Shown here one piece after another: positions 1-10,760 of a DNA stretch of 61,773 nucleotides. Position 1 is the stretch's first letter. Every line of letters starts with the position of its first letter. Origin of the DNA: Bondarzewia mesenterica (taxonomy: Eukaryota; Basidiomycota; Agaricomycetes; Russulales; Bondarzewiaceae); contig SGPL01000115.1 in the NCBI GenBank assembly GCA_004802705.1, forward strand, positions 1 through 61,773, in the 5' to 3' direction. The position numbers and the translations under genes were made by a program. The notes beneath the pieces were generated by a model. The model had not been told where the DNA came from and ran no database searches. It saw only the letters and a list, made by a program, of their open reading frames with translations.

Positions 1-610
1 CCGGTCGTGTTGGTGCCGGGCTCGCCTGAACCGGCGTCGAGGGATGGCGGCGGCGTTGATTTGCGGTCGGTGTTCAGGGATCGGGGAAGAGAGGAAGGTA
101 GTGATGATATTGAGGTAGAGGACAATGCGGACGGGCCGCCGAGGTGTTCGTTCGGGAGTGCGGCGACGACGACGACGGATACGACAGCTTCGGGGCCTGA
201 GACGCCTGTGAACGGCGAGGAGATTCTTGTGGATGTGGAGGAGATCGACGTGGAGGAGGCGGTTTTGGAGGGCGGGCGAGTGAGGCAGGCGGTCGTCGCC
301 CAGGGCTGGTGGGCCAAGTGGGCTTGCGATCGGGGCGGCATGCAAAATCCCAAGGTGAATCTGAAAGTTCCTGGTCGCTCTTATCCAAAGTTTTCTCTGA
401 CGCGTTTGATTTTAGCCGGCGGTGGTGATGCGGGACGGAGGACACCAGGCGCATCGGTTCCGGCCGCAGTCGGCGCCGAGCAAGTCGACGACGGCGAGGG
501 CTAAGGTCAGGCCGAGGCCGCAGACGGGGCGGAGGAGTCTTGTGTTCTTTGACGAGGTGGTGAGCAGTACCGGGAAGGGCACGTCCAGGCCGCGATCGGT
601 CAGGAGATGA
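1..610 (+). CDS. 3' end of an unknown protein
   Basis: The gene enters from the left edge, so its start is not in the window. Two exons are supported: 1-354 and 416-610. The intron 355-415 has GTGAAT at the donor, a CTGAC branch-like motif and TTTTAG at the acceptor, and both exons are in phase 0. The visible product is about 182 residues, rich in Asp/Glu and Gly in the first half (an acidic stretch around VDVEEIDVEEAV) and in Arg/Ser/Pro in the second half. It ends in a basic tail (PRSVRR). The only ordered-looking segment is GWWAKWACDR just before the intron. I do not recognise a family. High-GC codon use fits the neighbouring host genes rather than a transposon. Confidence 0.6.
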
Positions 611-1600
611 TGGCTGTTCGCACCTGCGAGGAAGTGAGTTTTAGTGATCGTGCTCGCCGGTCAGATAACTGATTCGTTCTCAGGTCGCAGCCCTGAAAAC
701 GGCATGCACTAGTTATATATACGTTCGTGCTTCTTGATTTCGTCTGGCGTCCGTCGCATTTTCCACTCCTTTCCCCCTCGCCGTCCAATCGCTCTGTGTA
801 ACATATCGACCTAATTTTTCTGTGTTTCTTCCCTCGGATGGATTTTGTTTGTTCGTCGTTCGTTCCATTCTTGATTCAGAACGCGACGTCGACCGTTCAT
901 GCGTACGTACAAAGCCCCCTTTTCGTCCTTCTACCCCGCTCCATGCCCAGGAGCTCGACAGTTGGCCGCGTTACCGGTTGTATAATTACATACTTACATG
1001 TACGGGGTTGGCGTCCTCAGCGTCGTGACGTGAGGGCATCTTCGAGCGGGACGGAACTGAATGGCAGGCGTCTGATGCGATGCTGAGGACATGCTCTGGA
1101 CGTGTCGAAACTGAATAGAGCTGAATAGCTTCCGGGGGCTATCCGGAAGCTGATCAGAATGCATAACGTACGTGTATGCATTTTACGGTTTCGATCCTGG
1201 GACTCGACGAAGCTCGCGTACTTTCACGCATGCCTGATTGGGTTACGACCAATGTTGCGCCATTGGGTCCCGACCATGTGATTGGCCCATTTGCGCTGCC
1301 TTGTTAATGCTATTATCTATGCGATGGATGGCTCCTGCGTTGTTCTTGTTTTCGCCCGATTGCGAGCCATCCACCCTATCGATATCTAGATCGTATACGT
1401 ATCCGATCACTTCATAATTAACCTGTTTTTGGTTCCGGAAGTGAAAGTTAGCGCGCCTTGACCTACTAAATTATAAAGCATCATACTTACTTGGTACCGT
1501 GACGTACGGAGGCACGGAAGTAGATTGGATATCGCAGATACGTGTGCTCGCTCGGCTGAGAGTCTCTGAGAGTCCATGAAAACTCTACGGAAGACTGGGA
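611..1600. other. Intergenic stretch, no gene seen
   Basis: Only short overlapping open frames without matching splice sites or recognisable motifs are present. The stretch lies between the end of the first gene and the first transposable element and probably holds the 3' UTR of that gene. Confidence 0.5.
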
Positions 1601-1608
1601 GTCACTGG

Positions 1609-1998
1609 AGGCCCCGTGAAGCTCCTATGTATGTTTCCCGGTCCCAAGGCCTGAAATTGGGCCTCAAAAAGGCTAAAGTCGGGAAGGGTAGTCACAAATG
1701 TCACGATTTGTCACAAACAGTCACGATAATCACTATTCCGCAAGTGCTCGTCCGGCTCCAGTTAAGTGCTAAAAGTACGAAAAAGGTCTCGCCATGAGTG
1801 CTGACAATGACGAACATGAAGGCTCATGAAGGCCGCAAGGTCCCGAGCGGTCTCAAAAAGGCTATAAACCGACAAGGATACACGAATTTTGCGGTTTCAA
1901 AGCCCTCAAAAAGGCTATTTTCGGGAAGGAAATGGCCGATTTTGACCCTCAAAAAGGCTATTTTTCCGGGAAACCTACATAGGAGCTTCACGGGGCCT
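1609..1998. mobile_element. 390-bp MITE with 33-bp TIRs and an 8-bp TSD
   Basis: Terminal inverted repeats at 1609-1641 and 1966-1998 are 33 bp long and match at 32 of 33 positions (the outer end reads AGGCCCCGTGAAGCTCC). The element is flanked on both sides by the same 8-bp direct repeat GTCACTGG (1601-1608 and 1999-2006), a perfect target-site duplication. Inside, the direct subterminal word CTCAAAAAGGCTA occurs four times (about 1663, 1853, 1907 and 1949) and TGTCAC-like words cluster near the left end. No coding capacity is seen. An 8-bp TSD is characteristic of hAT elements but also occurs in P and Merlin elements. The TIR does not start with the usual hAT CAGGG, so the superfamily is left open. 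Confidence 0.85.
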
Positions 1999-2641
1999 GT
2001 CACTGGCATGGTATTTTAGTGGCGTGGGGCGCGTACTTGATCATGATGTCACGCCATCTCCTGGCACTTATTTCTACTGAAAGCTATTCACCCAACAACT
2101 TTTTGTCGAAAGGTCTCATTACATAAGCGATATAGACCGCCGTTGTGCCTGAGCGAACTTGTAAGTAGTAATAAGCTGTAATAAGATGATAAATTAATAA
2201 ATTAATAATAAGGAATTTGAAATAGAAGGCCAGGCGCATCAGCGCCCTGCGGGCGGGGTGCGCGATGACCGCCGCCGCACCGACAGTGCATAGCGCTGCG
2301 GTGCACTCTGAGCACAAGCAGGAAAGAATTTAGAAGACAATTAAAAAAAAGACCTCGGCATGCTTGCAAGAAGGCATCCGCCAGCAAAAGGGTTGTTTGA
2401 CACAAAGAAAATAAACATACATATTTTGCTCATTGTCACAACTAAATATGTTGTGATAGTGTTATGGGTAAATCACCCGTGATGGCCACGTGATTTGTTA
2501 GAAGGTTGAGAGTTCAAATCCTGCAGTTTATCTTCTGTTTTAATATATTCCTTAACCTTGTTTTGACATTGACATATCTTAGGACATAATATCTCAAGAT
2601 TTTTGATTGTTTCCTGAGGTGCTTTACAAATTTTGTTTTTA

Positions 2642-2818
2642 AATTAATCGACCCACACCTTAGCTGCTCCCAGCTCGCACCAGTAAATATAGGCAAATAC
2701 GGCGCCAGAGGTGCCTTCCGAAACAAGCGCGTGTATTGCCCCAATAGAACGCAAGCCGAAACTGAGCCACAAATGACCAACTGCAGCCAGCTACAAGAAC
2801 GCAGGGACCACCACGTAG
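2642..2818 (-). repeat. B2 split direct repeat (3' terminus of DIRS element)
   Basis: About 177 bp, matching B1. The differences I can count (about a dozen) are all transitions. In this copy they are T where B1 has C, or G where B1 has A. Confidence 0.85.
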
Positions 2819-2932
2819 TGTAATATAGACAAATTGAGCAATTGAGAAATCAAGCGAAAATATACAAATATAATGGTAAAAAATAGCATGAAAGAAGCCA
2901 AAGCTAGAAATGACTGGGGCGGGAAGGGTGGG

Positions 2933-3333
2933 TAGCGAAATAAATTTGCCTGGCAAGATGAGGACGTGAGCAATCTGTGAGCCTCGCAGGCCAGCAAAAC
3001 AGAACAATACGGACCTGGCGAGATGAGGGCATGAGCTAAGGAGTAGCGTACTCCTATCCGCTCGACTATCTCTCTCGCCAGAGTTGGAACAGACACCGCT
3101 CAGGGACCATTCGTGACAAATCTGCCACGGCCCTTAAGCGTGCTCCATACTCGGTCCTCGCAGTCGTGCGCGCCACACTCATCTCGAATGCATCGGTCCT
3201 CATAGTCGTGCGTGCCGCACTCCGAACACGTCCGGGGAATGCATAGGAAACTCGCTGAGCCACCTGCAGCGGGCGAGCCATTGCCGAGTAGAGGTGCGAT
3301 CGATTACCCTAATGTAAATGAACATCTAAACAT
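2933..3333 (-). repeat. A2 split direct repeat of DIRS element
   Basis: Matches A1 (7654-8013) with about ten differences, all transitions. It also has an extra unit of about 42 bp at 3181-3222 that is a diverged tandem copy of the adjacent segment and is absent from A1. Confidence 0.85.
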
Positions 3334-3509
3334 GATTAATCGACCCACACCTTAGCTGCTCCCAGCTCGCACCAGCAAATATAGGCAAATACGGCGCCAG
3401 AGGTGCCTTCCGAAACAAGCACGTGTATTGCCCCAACAGAACGCAAGCCAAAACCGAGCCACAAACGACCAACCGCAGCCAGCTACAAAAACACAGGAAC
3501 CACCACGTA
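3334..3509 (-). repeat. B1 split direct repeat of DIRS element
   Basis: Directly abuts A2, as expected for the internal B1-A2 junction of Ngaro/PAT elements, and lies just downstream of the recombinase stop codon. Confidence 0.85.
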
Positions 3510-3566
3510 ACCGTATATGATGAGGTAGAGGTGGGGAGGGATGGTGGTGAAGACATGATAATAGTG

Positions 3567-6400
3567 TCACTGCGGGAGTCGTGCAGAGTCTCGCTCAGCA
3601 ATCGTCTGACCGTGAACAAGAGCCTGCAATATAATGGGGTTTTTACGAATGTAGATCTTGAAGGCTTGCGATGTCCAATGGCCGAGTGCTTGTATGTGCT
3701 CATCGGGCCAGCTGGCTGCTGCGAAATGTGTCACGCCACCGGAGCATAGAGAATGCCCTGCAATGTCCATGGGGAAAATAGCACGCAGGCAGCGCAAAAA
3801 CCATGCTCGCGTTGGCGGGGCTCCAGTGGAAGTAAGCCATAGTGCGGGATGGAGGTGAAAGAGGGAGTCACGGGAGGACAGATACGCATTGAAGATGGGG
3901 AGAGGATTGGCTTCATCTTGGGAGAGAATTATGACAGTACTGCCTTCAAAAAATTGGTCGCCTTTATGATATGGCAAATGGTATCCGAAACCAGATGTAT
4001 AAGCCATAACCGTTGAGCGTTTTATAACCCTTCTCCAGTCTCGAAGGGCAACACGATCCGGCATGACCAGCTCTCCAAGTCTGTGCAATGCAAAGAAACC
4101 ACAGTGAAGCAGAGCATGAAAGAGTTTGTCATCATGAGAAGGGTGAGGGCAGAGCGAAGTAACATAGGATAGATCCTCGACTGAAAGCGGTCGTTTGCGG
4201 TTGGTAGGAGTCTTGTAAAGCTTGACGCATCTGGCGAAAGTGCGAGAAACAAGCGGAGCAGCGCGAGTCTGCTAGATATGCGGGAAGAATGGTTGCAACC
4301 GATTGCAGATGCCCGATAAGTAAGTGGCAACTGAATTGGGCTGAATGTGGTGGGACATGTAGACAATGTAGAAGGATAGCGTGTCCTCAGAGGGAGCTAT
4401 TGGGAATGCATGCATCTTGCAAAAGGTAAGGTAGGATTGGAGATGAGAATTGTATGAGGCATGAGTAGACTTGTCGAGATCAGAACTAAGCGCAATAGCG
4501 CGCTCGCGGACGAGGTGCTCATACGTCCACGGTGACCTTGCTGGTTGCCATGACGTACTGTCAATCTCTAACATATCCAGGTAGCCCCCAGCGCATCCCG
4601 TGGGGGTATGAAGGGAGAGATATGCAATCCTAGAGCATACTGGAGTGCTGTTGCCATTAGGCCTCGAGATAATGAATCAGCAACAACATTAATGTCACCA
4701 GCGATGTGTAGAACCCGCAGGTCAATGTGATGCTCAATCAGCTGCTCAATGGCTGATAATAAAATAAAGTTGTAAGCCCCACAGGCTGACATGGATTCAA
4801 AAATCTGAACCGTGTTCAAGTTGTCAGTGAAAATGGCAAGAGTAGTTGGGGGAGGATCAAGCGTCGTAGCATAAATGAGAGCGGAGAGCACAGTTAACGC
4901 TTCGAACTAGAAAATGGTCTCCGTGCCTTGAGGGGGCGAAGGCAAGGGGCTTATAAAGCCTTCCCACCGAAGCAGACACCAAAAGCCTAGTCCCGACAAG
5001 GAGGCATCAGTGTACAACACCAAGTCCGCATCATCTGGATGCCAATCACGGGCCTGCAAAATGATGATCTCATTCGACCGCTCGAATATTTTTGCAAATC
5101 AAAGAAGGTCTCGCGTGACCTCCTTATTAATGGCTATACCTGCGTGGATAAGCTTCTTACCATGAGTTTTCTCCCAGGCAGACTGTAATGCCGGTCGCAG
5201 CAACGGGGCAACATTAAGGCCCCAGTTTGCATAGCCTAAGACTCTGAGCCATTCCACGAGCTTGTGACGCCGCTTTGGAGCGTCGTGCATAAATGAACGA
5301 ACTGCATTAACCAGCTTTCGCCTAGCATCAGGGTCCAACGAGATAGTCATAGCCTGCGTGTCAACTTGAAACCCGATGATCGTGAGCGTCCTCCCAAATT
5401 CCTGCTTCTTCTTCTCATGCGGGATGCCAAGAAAGTCCCATAATTCAAGAAGGCAGACTTGCTTTGCGGGGTAATATGCATCATATGGCTTGTAGCAGAC
5501 AAGCTCAGCTTGTGCATCATGACCAAAGGTGTCATCCACATAGGCCAGTAGCTCCAGAATTCTACGGATGTTGATTGCAATCCAAAGAACAAGCCCGAAG
5601 AAGGAGCACCATATGAAGCCTCCAGCGCGGTCTCCAAAGTTATTACACTGATCCACTCGGTGCTTGCCATCGACTGTAACAACTTGCTTGATTTGCCATA
5701 GTGGATGCATAGGAAGCCAACGGTAGGCTTGCAAGATGTCTGACTTAAAAAGCCAGATAGGTGCATCACCAACCTCTGATCGACAAGACAGCAAATTGCA
5801 CGCAAGGTCTTGAACATTGTCTAACCGCATGCCAACTGCATCCCGGTCAATGAGAGAATTCAGTGAATAATTGCCCACTGAGTGATCGACAACCATCTGA
5901 AAGGAATCTGTATGTGGCTTGGGTACCGCATGGATGGGCATGCTATACATCCCCGGTAATAAGTCCTTGAACGGAGCCAAAAACCGACCCAGCCGTTCTT
6001 CCTGCCTACACTGCTCCTTGACGAACGCTAAGCCCTCTGGCATGAATGAGTCTCAGGATTCATCCCACGACTCAAGATAGCCCTCGCCCAGTCCCTCTGC
6101 ACATGGCCAAAATCCTATGTGCAACCCTCTCACAACTGACTGCACGAATGCTGGGTTGGGGTGATCTCGCAGCAAATACTCAAAACGGTCGACGTTAACC
6201 GTTGTCACAATTTTGAATAACTCTAGATTATCCTGGATAGTGCGCCAAGAAGTCTCATCATGCAGGAAATGGTCTGGAATGAAGGGTAGTGGCGCCGCTG
6301 TTTCAGTTGCGGATGCAGATGGTGTAACCAGTTTTTGCTCTCCAGACCAAAGAAAGCCCCGTAAGAAACGGGGCGGCTTACTTGCACGTGGTGCTTCGTG
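3567..6400 (-). pseudogene. pol of DIRS/Ngaro element: RT, RNase H, tyrosine recombinase
   Basis: One long frame with four in-frame stops: TGA 6055-6053, TGA 5101-5099, TAG 4909-4907 and TAG 4274-4272. Reverse transcriptase is recognised by PVHAVPKPH-like and VVDHSVGNYSLNS segments and by the YVDD active site (5542-5531). RNase H follows (YTDASLSGLGFW, FTDNLNTVQIF, HIAGDINVVADSLSR). The C-terminal tyrosine recombinase has the first Arg in HRLGEL and the nucleophile Tyr in KIYIRKN, with LGHW in between. The HxxR box reads HSLC: the codon at 3746-3744 is TGC (Cys) where Arg is expected. The product would be non-functional. The pol start codon is not evident, because the frame is open into the gag overlap. 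Confidence 0.85.
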
Positions 6401-7616
6401 GACAATCAGTGTGGGGGTGTGCCGGAGACCTGCACTCAGAGCAAATATGCTTGAATTTGCAGTTCTCCCAATTGCATTGCCCATCTCTATTCCAGGTGAG
6501 GCAAATCTCTTTCTCCCTTGCTCGAGACTTTCCACCTCGCGCTTTAGGTGTGCTAACCGAAGACTGACCTCTCGATGCAGGGATGACAATCTGCGAGGTG
6601 AACAGGTCATTGAATTTTCTGAAGTCGGAGAGCTTGACGTTATTCTGTCTGCCAACCCTGCTGTGGACGGCCTTGTCAAAATTGATGACAGTGTCAGCAC
6701 TGGTGGCTGTAAACTGTCCGAGAATATACTCGTCGTAAGTCTGCAGCTCGAGTCCTCGGTGCCGGTAGAGATAGAGCACCCCCTGCTTATATTTGTTCCA
6801 AGCAAGGGACCAGTCGGCCTGGGAGGAGACTGCTCGCTTGGGTCATGAGGAGCCCGCTGAAATGACCTCGAAATCTCCAAGCTGCCGTGCCTCGCGTGGA
6901 TCCCCTTCGAGCGTATAGTGTGAGGTGACGATTTTGTCAAAATCGATGTAGGCACTTCTGATAAGGTCATCCCATACGGCCGGGGGGATGTCGGGCAGGT
7001 CAGGCTGAGAGGCGATCTCGCTTTTGATAAACTTGACATCTCGTACATAGTTGGCCTTAAGCTCGAGTGTGAGCCTAAGCTCCTCATCAAGGGGGGCAGA
7101 GATGATGTCCTGTCTGAAAGGGAAGAGTGAGGGATTGATAGGGCGCTTGGGAGACTTGGTGCACTCTTCGGACTCATCATCATCGGTTCTGTGCTGCTTG
7201 AGGGACGGGGAGCGAGGCTGATCCTCTCCAATAAGGTTGGACGCCTCGCGCACAGCGCGGTCTCCTCGGTCCCCTGTGCCAATGCTGCCGTTGTCTGCTG
7301 CTGGCCTGCCGGACTCATCTCTGACAATCCTCCTATCTGCATCGATGCCCTCGAGCTGTTCGAAGTAGTCATCGTAGGCTGCCCAATGCTCATCCTCGCT
7401 AATAGGCTCGGTGTCGCGGAACTCACCATCGGGCTTGCTCGAGAGTTTTTTGAGAAGCTGCTGCACGGCTTGCGACTTGATGGTATAGGCGAGTCAGAAC
7501 TGTTCGACAACAGCCTCGCAGTCTTTCGATACCTTGGTAAGGAATGGGGATTGGCTTGGGGCTGACCCCTGAGTTTGGCTGACAGACGACTGTGTTGGCG
7601 AGCCATCGAGTGACAT
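6378..7616 (-). pseudogene. gag of DIRS/Ngaro element, two premature stops
   Basis: The reading frame starts at an ATG (7616-7614), 38 nt inside repeat A1, and runs to a TAA at 6380-6378. It is interrupted by TGA at 7496-7494 and TGA at 6845-6843. Both are one C-to-T step from CGA (Arg) and the frame resumes directly behind each. The N-terminal third is Ser/Gln/Pro-rich and the middle is charged. The C-terminus holds a CCCH zinc-finger-like cluster (CLTWNRDGQC...CKFKH) followed by more Cys/His (CSECRSPAHPHTDC), typical of nucleic-acid binding in Gag proteins of fungal DIRS-like elements. The 3' end overlaps the start of the pol frame in another frame, so pol was probably expressed by frameshift or reinitiation. 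Confidence 0.8.
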
Positions 7617-7653
7617 TGAATTGACTGGAAGATGGGAGTTTGAATGACTATTT

Positions 7654-8013
7654 TAGCGAAATAAATTTGCCTGGCAAGATGAGGACGTGAGCAATCTGTG
7701 AGCCTCGCAGGCCAGCAAAACAGAACAATACGGACCTGGCGAGATGAGGGCGTGAGCTAAGGAGTAGCGTACTCCTATCCGCTCGACTATCTCTCTCGCC
7801 GGAGTTGGAACAGACACCGCTCAGGGACCATTCGTGACAAATCTGCCACGGCCCCTAAGCGTGCTCCATACTCGGTCCTCGCAGTCGTGCGCGCCGCACT
7901 CCGAACACGTCCGGGGAACGCATAGGAAACTCGCTGAGCCACCTGCAGCGGGCGAGCCATTGCCGAGTAGAGGTGCGGTCGATTACCCTAATGTAAACGA
8001 ATGTCTAAACACG
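7654..8013 (-). repeat. A1 split direct repeat (5' terminus of DIRS element)
   Basis: About 360 bp upstream of the gag start. It lacks the extra unit found in A2. Right-hand flanking DNA begins at about 8014. Confidence 0.85.
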
Positions 8014-8186
8014 AAACATCATCTGGATTTGATTTGGATTTTTTTTTAAATTGTATACTTAACCTCATTTCAGGGCTTATCCTGATGCAACTCTGGATGC
8101 AATCTGTCGATGGCGGACTTGTCCCGCTTATTCTGATTACGTAACGAGACTTTCGACAAAAAGTTGTTGGGTGAATAGCTTTCAGT

Positions 8187-10576
8187 CTTCTTTCTTTCTT
8201 TCTTTTCTTTTCGTGACCGATCTTCCAGCTCGAATTGGATCCCCTCTTTTTTTTTCTGACGTCTCGAAATCGCGGCGCGTCGCAGTGTCCTCATCCACAT
8301 CCCAATGCCTGAGGCCTGATCCATCGTTTGTCAATCGCGATAAGTGCCGTCCTTGAGTGAGTACTGTGTGTTGCCACCTCTCACCGGAACACTTGAATTG
8401 ATGCGACTCTGATAGGAATAGCTGAGTGCACACTGCAGGCAGGCAAGGCCCGGCGTCACCTGGGTCCTGAGGCCTTGCACATCGAAGGAGTGAACGAGCG
8501 AGTGGGTGAATGAGGGGGATCGAGATATCGACGCGGCGTTGTACTGAATGATTGGCATTCCTGGGTGCGATCGCGATATGTAAGTAGTGTGGGGCATGTC
8601 GGACGTATGAGCAGGTACGTACTGCGCACTGCGTCTTTTGCCTTTTGTTCTTTGTTACCGTCGACCGACGCGTGATTCTAAATTCTCATGCTACGATCGT
8701 GGTTCTCCGAAGCTCTCGCGCGTTGAGGTTTTATCCTCAGAATGTCCGCGTGCTTTCGTGCCACCGTGATGTTGGAACTTGGAGCTCGGATCTTGCCAGA
8801 GGCGCGGGGACCTCTCATTTTCATTTTCATTATGTTAATGGGCACGATGCACGGAATTTCGAACCGTTGACCGCGGGCGAGGTCGGTGGAGAGTGAGTTC
8901 GCCTGCGCGGCTGCGGGTGGCAGTGAACCCGTCATCCTCCCTTCCTCTCCCCTCGCCGTCCTCGTGCCAGAGAAGCCTGCGAGCAAGTCAAAAGTCAATA
9001 GCGTCGCGACCCACGGCTCTCGAGCAAGTCTCTATTGAAATATTGCGAGACGGGCGTTTTTCCGACTCGGACGCGACCTTCTTCTTGAATCTCGATGACA
9101 AGAACAACTCTGTATTGGTAAGTTACGCGGGGAAGAGGCCGCTGTGAATCCCCCAGTCTGGTTAGGCTGGGCGCGTTCGTCACGTTCCTCCCTCGCGCCC
9201 TCCCTCCCATCCCCCCCTTCGGGCCTCGCGCGATAACCGATAGAAGTGGCGAGGGGCCCATCGGTTCGATCAATTGATACCAAAAGGAAGGAAGGAAAAA
9301 GTGTCGCGTTCAAGTTCATCCTCGTGATGGGACTCTCCGCTGACGTCCCTCAATCATCGGTAAGTTCGTGCATGTGCGCGTTTGGCGCCCGAGCGCATTT
9401 TGTCGGTCTGCCTCCCACCCCGCCTTTTTTTTTACCCTTGATCTAGGCGATCGTGAACAATGGGGTTGGGTTACGCGGTCAAGCCATCGCGCGTGACATT
9501 GGTAGTGCGATCGTTTGCTCTTTGGCGGTGCGAATTTGGCCAGTGCGCCTTTCTTTCTTTCTTTCTTTTTGCTTGTGCTCTCGTGCGAACAAGGTAGGTA
9601 CGGTGTGCGGCGATGCGCGTTGAATTGCTAGTCATCGCACGTCACGTTGGCAGAGCGGTCATTGGCGCTCTGGCTGGCCAGAGCTGTGCGGGGTCGCAAC
9701 ACGAGCTAATTAAGTGACCGGGGAGCGCCAGATCTGATATCGACGAGACGATCTGAGATTCAGCGGCGATGGGTCCGTTAGCGGGCAAGCTAGGATTTCA
9801 GTGATGGCGGTCGCTATCCCTTGGCTTGGCTTGGCCTGTCTTTTTATTTCACTGCAGAATGAAAGGAGCGTGGGCTTGAGCCGCGTGGATGGGACTGGCG
9901 CAGGGAGCAATCTGCGGACATCTGTCTGTGTGATGCATCTTCTAGCCTAGGGGCATGGACTATATCTCCTGCACGCCATGTGTCATGCTACCCGTGACAG
10001 ACTGGAGGGTAGGGGAACCTGTGGTGGGCCTGCCCTGCTGCACTGTGCTAGCTGTCGGGTGGGGTACAGCTCGCAAGTTTTGTTTTCCATTTTTGGCGGC
10101 GCTATGCTTGAACTGCTCGCTCGCGACCAGATTGTAGCCGGCACCGTGCTTTTTCTTGTGGGTTTCCTTTACTTGGACGGTTTGTTCTATTTCTTGTGGG
10201 ACGCCAGTGCAGACTAACCCGGGTTCTAGAACAGTGCGAGGCAGACGTGGTGACCTTTTTGATGTGAGTTGAGGTTGTGCGTTGAATCGTCAATCGTGGG
10301 AAGGACATGTGGACCGCGACCGTGGACGGATGGATGACGTCGAACGCTGGGAAGTGAATCGGTTCCTAGAGTGGTTACGTACGGAGGGTGAATGTCGCCA
10401 ATGTGCTGGAAATGTTCCCGATGGAGAGAATTGGAAGGTTCTGGGTGGGATTCGCAGGTGCCCTGTATGCGCCGGAAAGGGAAAGATGGCTGCCTTGTGG
10501 GGGTTCAACTCGACTCCCTCGATCCGGTCGCCCTCGTCGATTTAAAAGGGGAGCTCGTTCTGCGACACATGGCACC
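8187..10576. other. Gene-free stretch with simple repeats
   Basis: Contains short CTTT/TTTC runs (8187-8210, 9549-9570) and a few short open frames on both strands. None has consistent splice phase, length or motifs. No tRNA or transposon terminus was seen apart from the TSD-like 9-mer at its left edge. Confidence 0.4.
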
Positions 10577-10760
10577 ATGGCTCACCTTGACCCGTCGCTC
10601 GACCCACCACACTATGCGCCCCCTCCCTATCCCCCCACCTCTCCTTGCTCCTTTTATTCTGTGTATCCATATTCCTCTGATCCTTCTCTGGTCTCTCCTC
10701 AGCTCCTCCTTCACCCCGAACCCTTCCCAGAGTCCTCCCAACGGTTNCCCGCACTGGCAG
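10577..10760 (+). CDS. Possible first exon of a truncated gene
   Basis: An ATG in good context (caccATGG) starts a Pro/Tyr/Ser-rich frame (HYAPPPYPPTSP) of about 61 residues. It ends at a GCAG/GTATCA donor-like junction and has a TTTAAAAG motif about 35 nt upstream. It resembles the first exon of a host gene, but there is no continuation: an N lies at 10747 and the DNA beyond is the 3' flank of the convergent peroxidase gene. Either the gene was truncated or two contigs were joined here. The family is not recognised. Confidence 0.3.

Larger units (their letters stand above)
2642..8013 (-). mobile_element. DIRS-order retrotransposon (Ngaro/PAT-like), decayed
   Basis: Read on the minus strand the order is A1 (8013-7654), gag, pol with reverse transcriptase, RNase H and tyrosine recombinase, B1 (3509-3334), A2 (3333-2933), a 114-bp spacer, B2 (2818-2642). 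This split-direct-repeat A1-ORFs-B1-A2-B2 layout is the hallmark of Ngaro/PAT elements, which integrate with a tyrosine recombinase. No methyltransferase domain of DIRS1 type is seen. The copy is dead: gag and pol contain six in-frame stops and the recombinase lacks its second catalytic Arg. Fungal Ngaro elements are well known from basidiomycetes. No target duplication is expected and none is seen. Confidence 0.9.
2076..8186. mobile_element. Outer element with ~50-bp TIRs (MULE-like?), split by a retrotransposon
   Basis: Starting at 2076 (ACTGAAAGCTATTCACCC...) and ending at 8186 in reverse complement, a terminal inverted repeat of about 50 bp is seen. The first 36 bases are identical and the rest differ by one indel and two transitions. 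The flanking 9-mers are CTTATTTCT (2067-2075) and CTTCTTTCT (8187-8195), 8 of 9 identical, which would suit a 9-bp target duplication of Mutator-like elements. Removing the nested DIRS element leaves about 740 bp, with no transposase visible, so this would be a non-autonomous element. It holds AT-rich DNA, a GC-rich patch at 2235-2310 and a tRNA-like B-box near 2510. Superfamily assignment is an inference. Confidence 0.55.

Noticed and set aside
6213..6848. 211-codon plus-strand ORF
   Set aside because: Antisense shadow of the retrotransposon gag/pol overlap; the minus-strand frame has the zinc-finger and RT motifs.
6053..7606. 517-codon minus-strand ORF as gag
   Set aside because: Only its last part is coding (start of RT). 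Upstream it is out of frame with the real gag, which starts at 7616 and has the CCCH motif.
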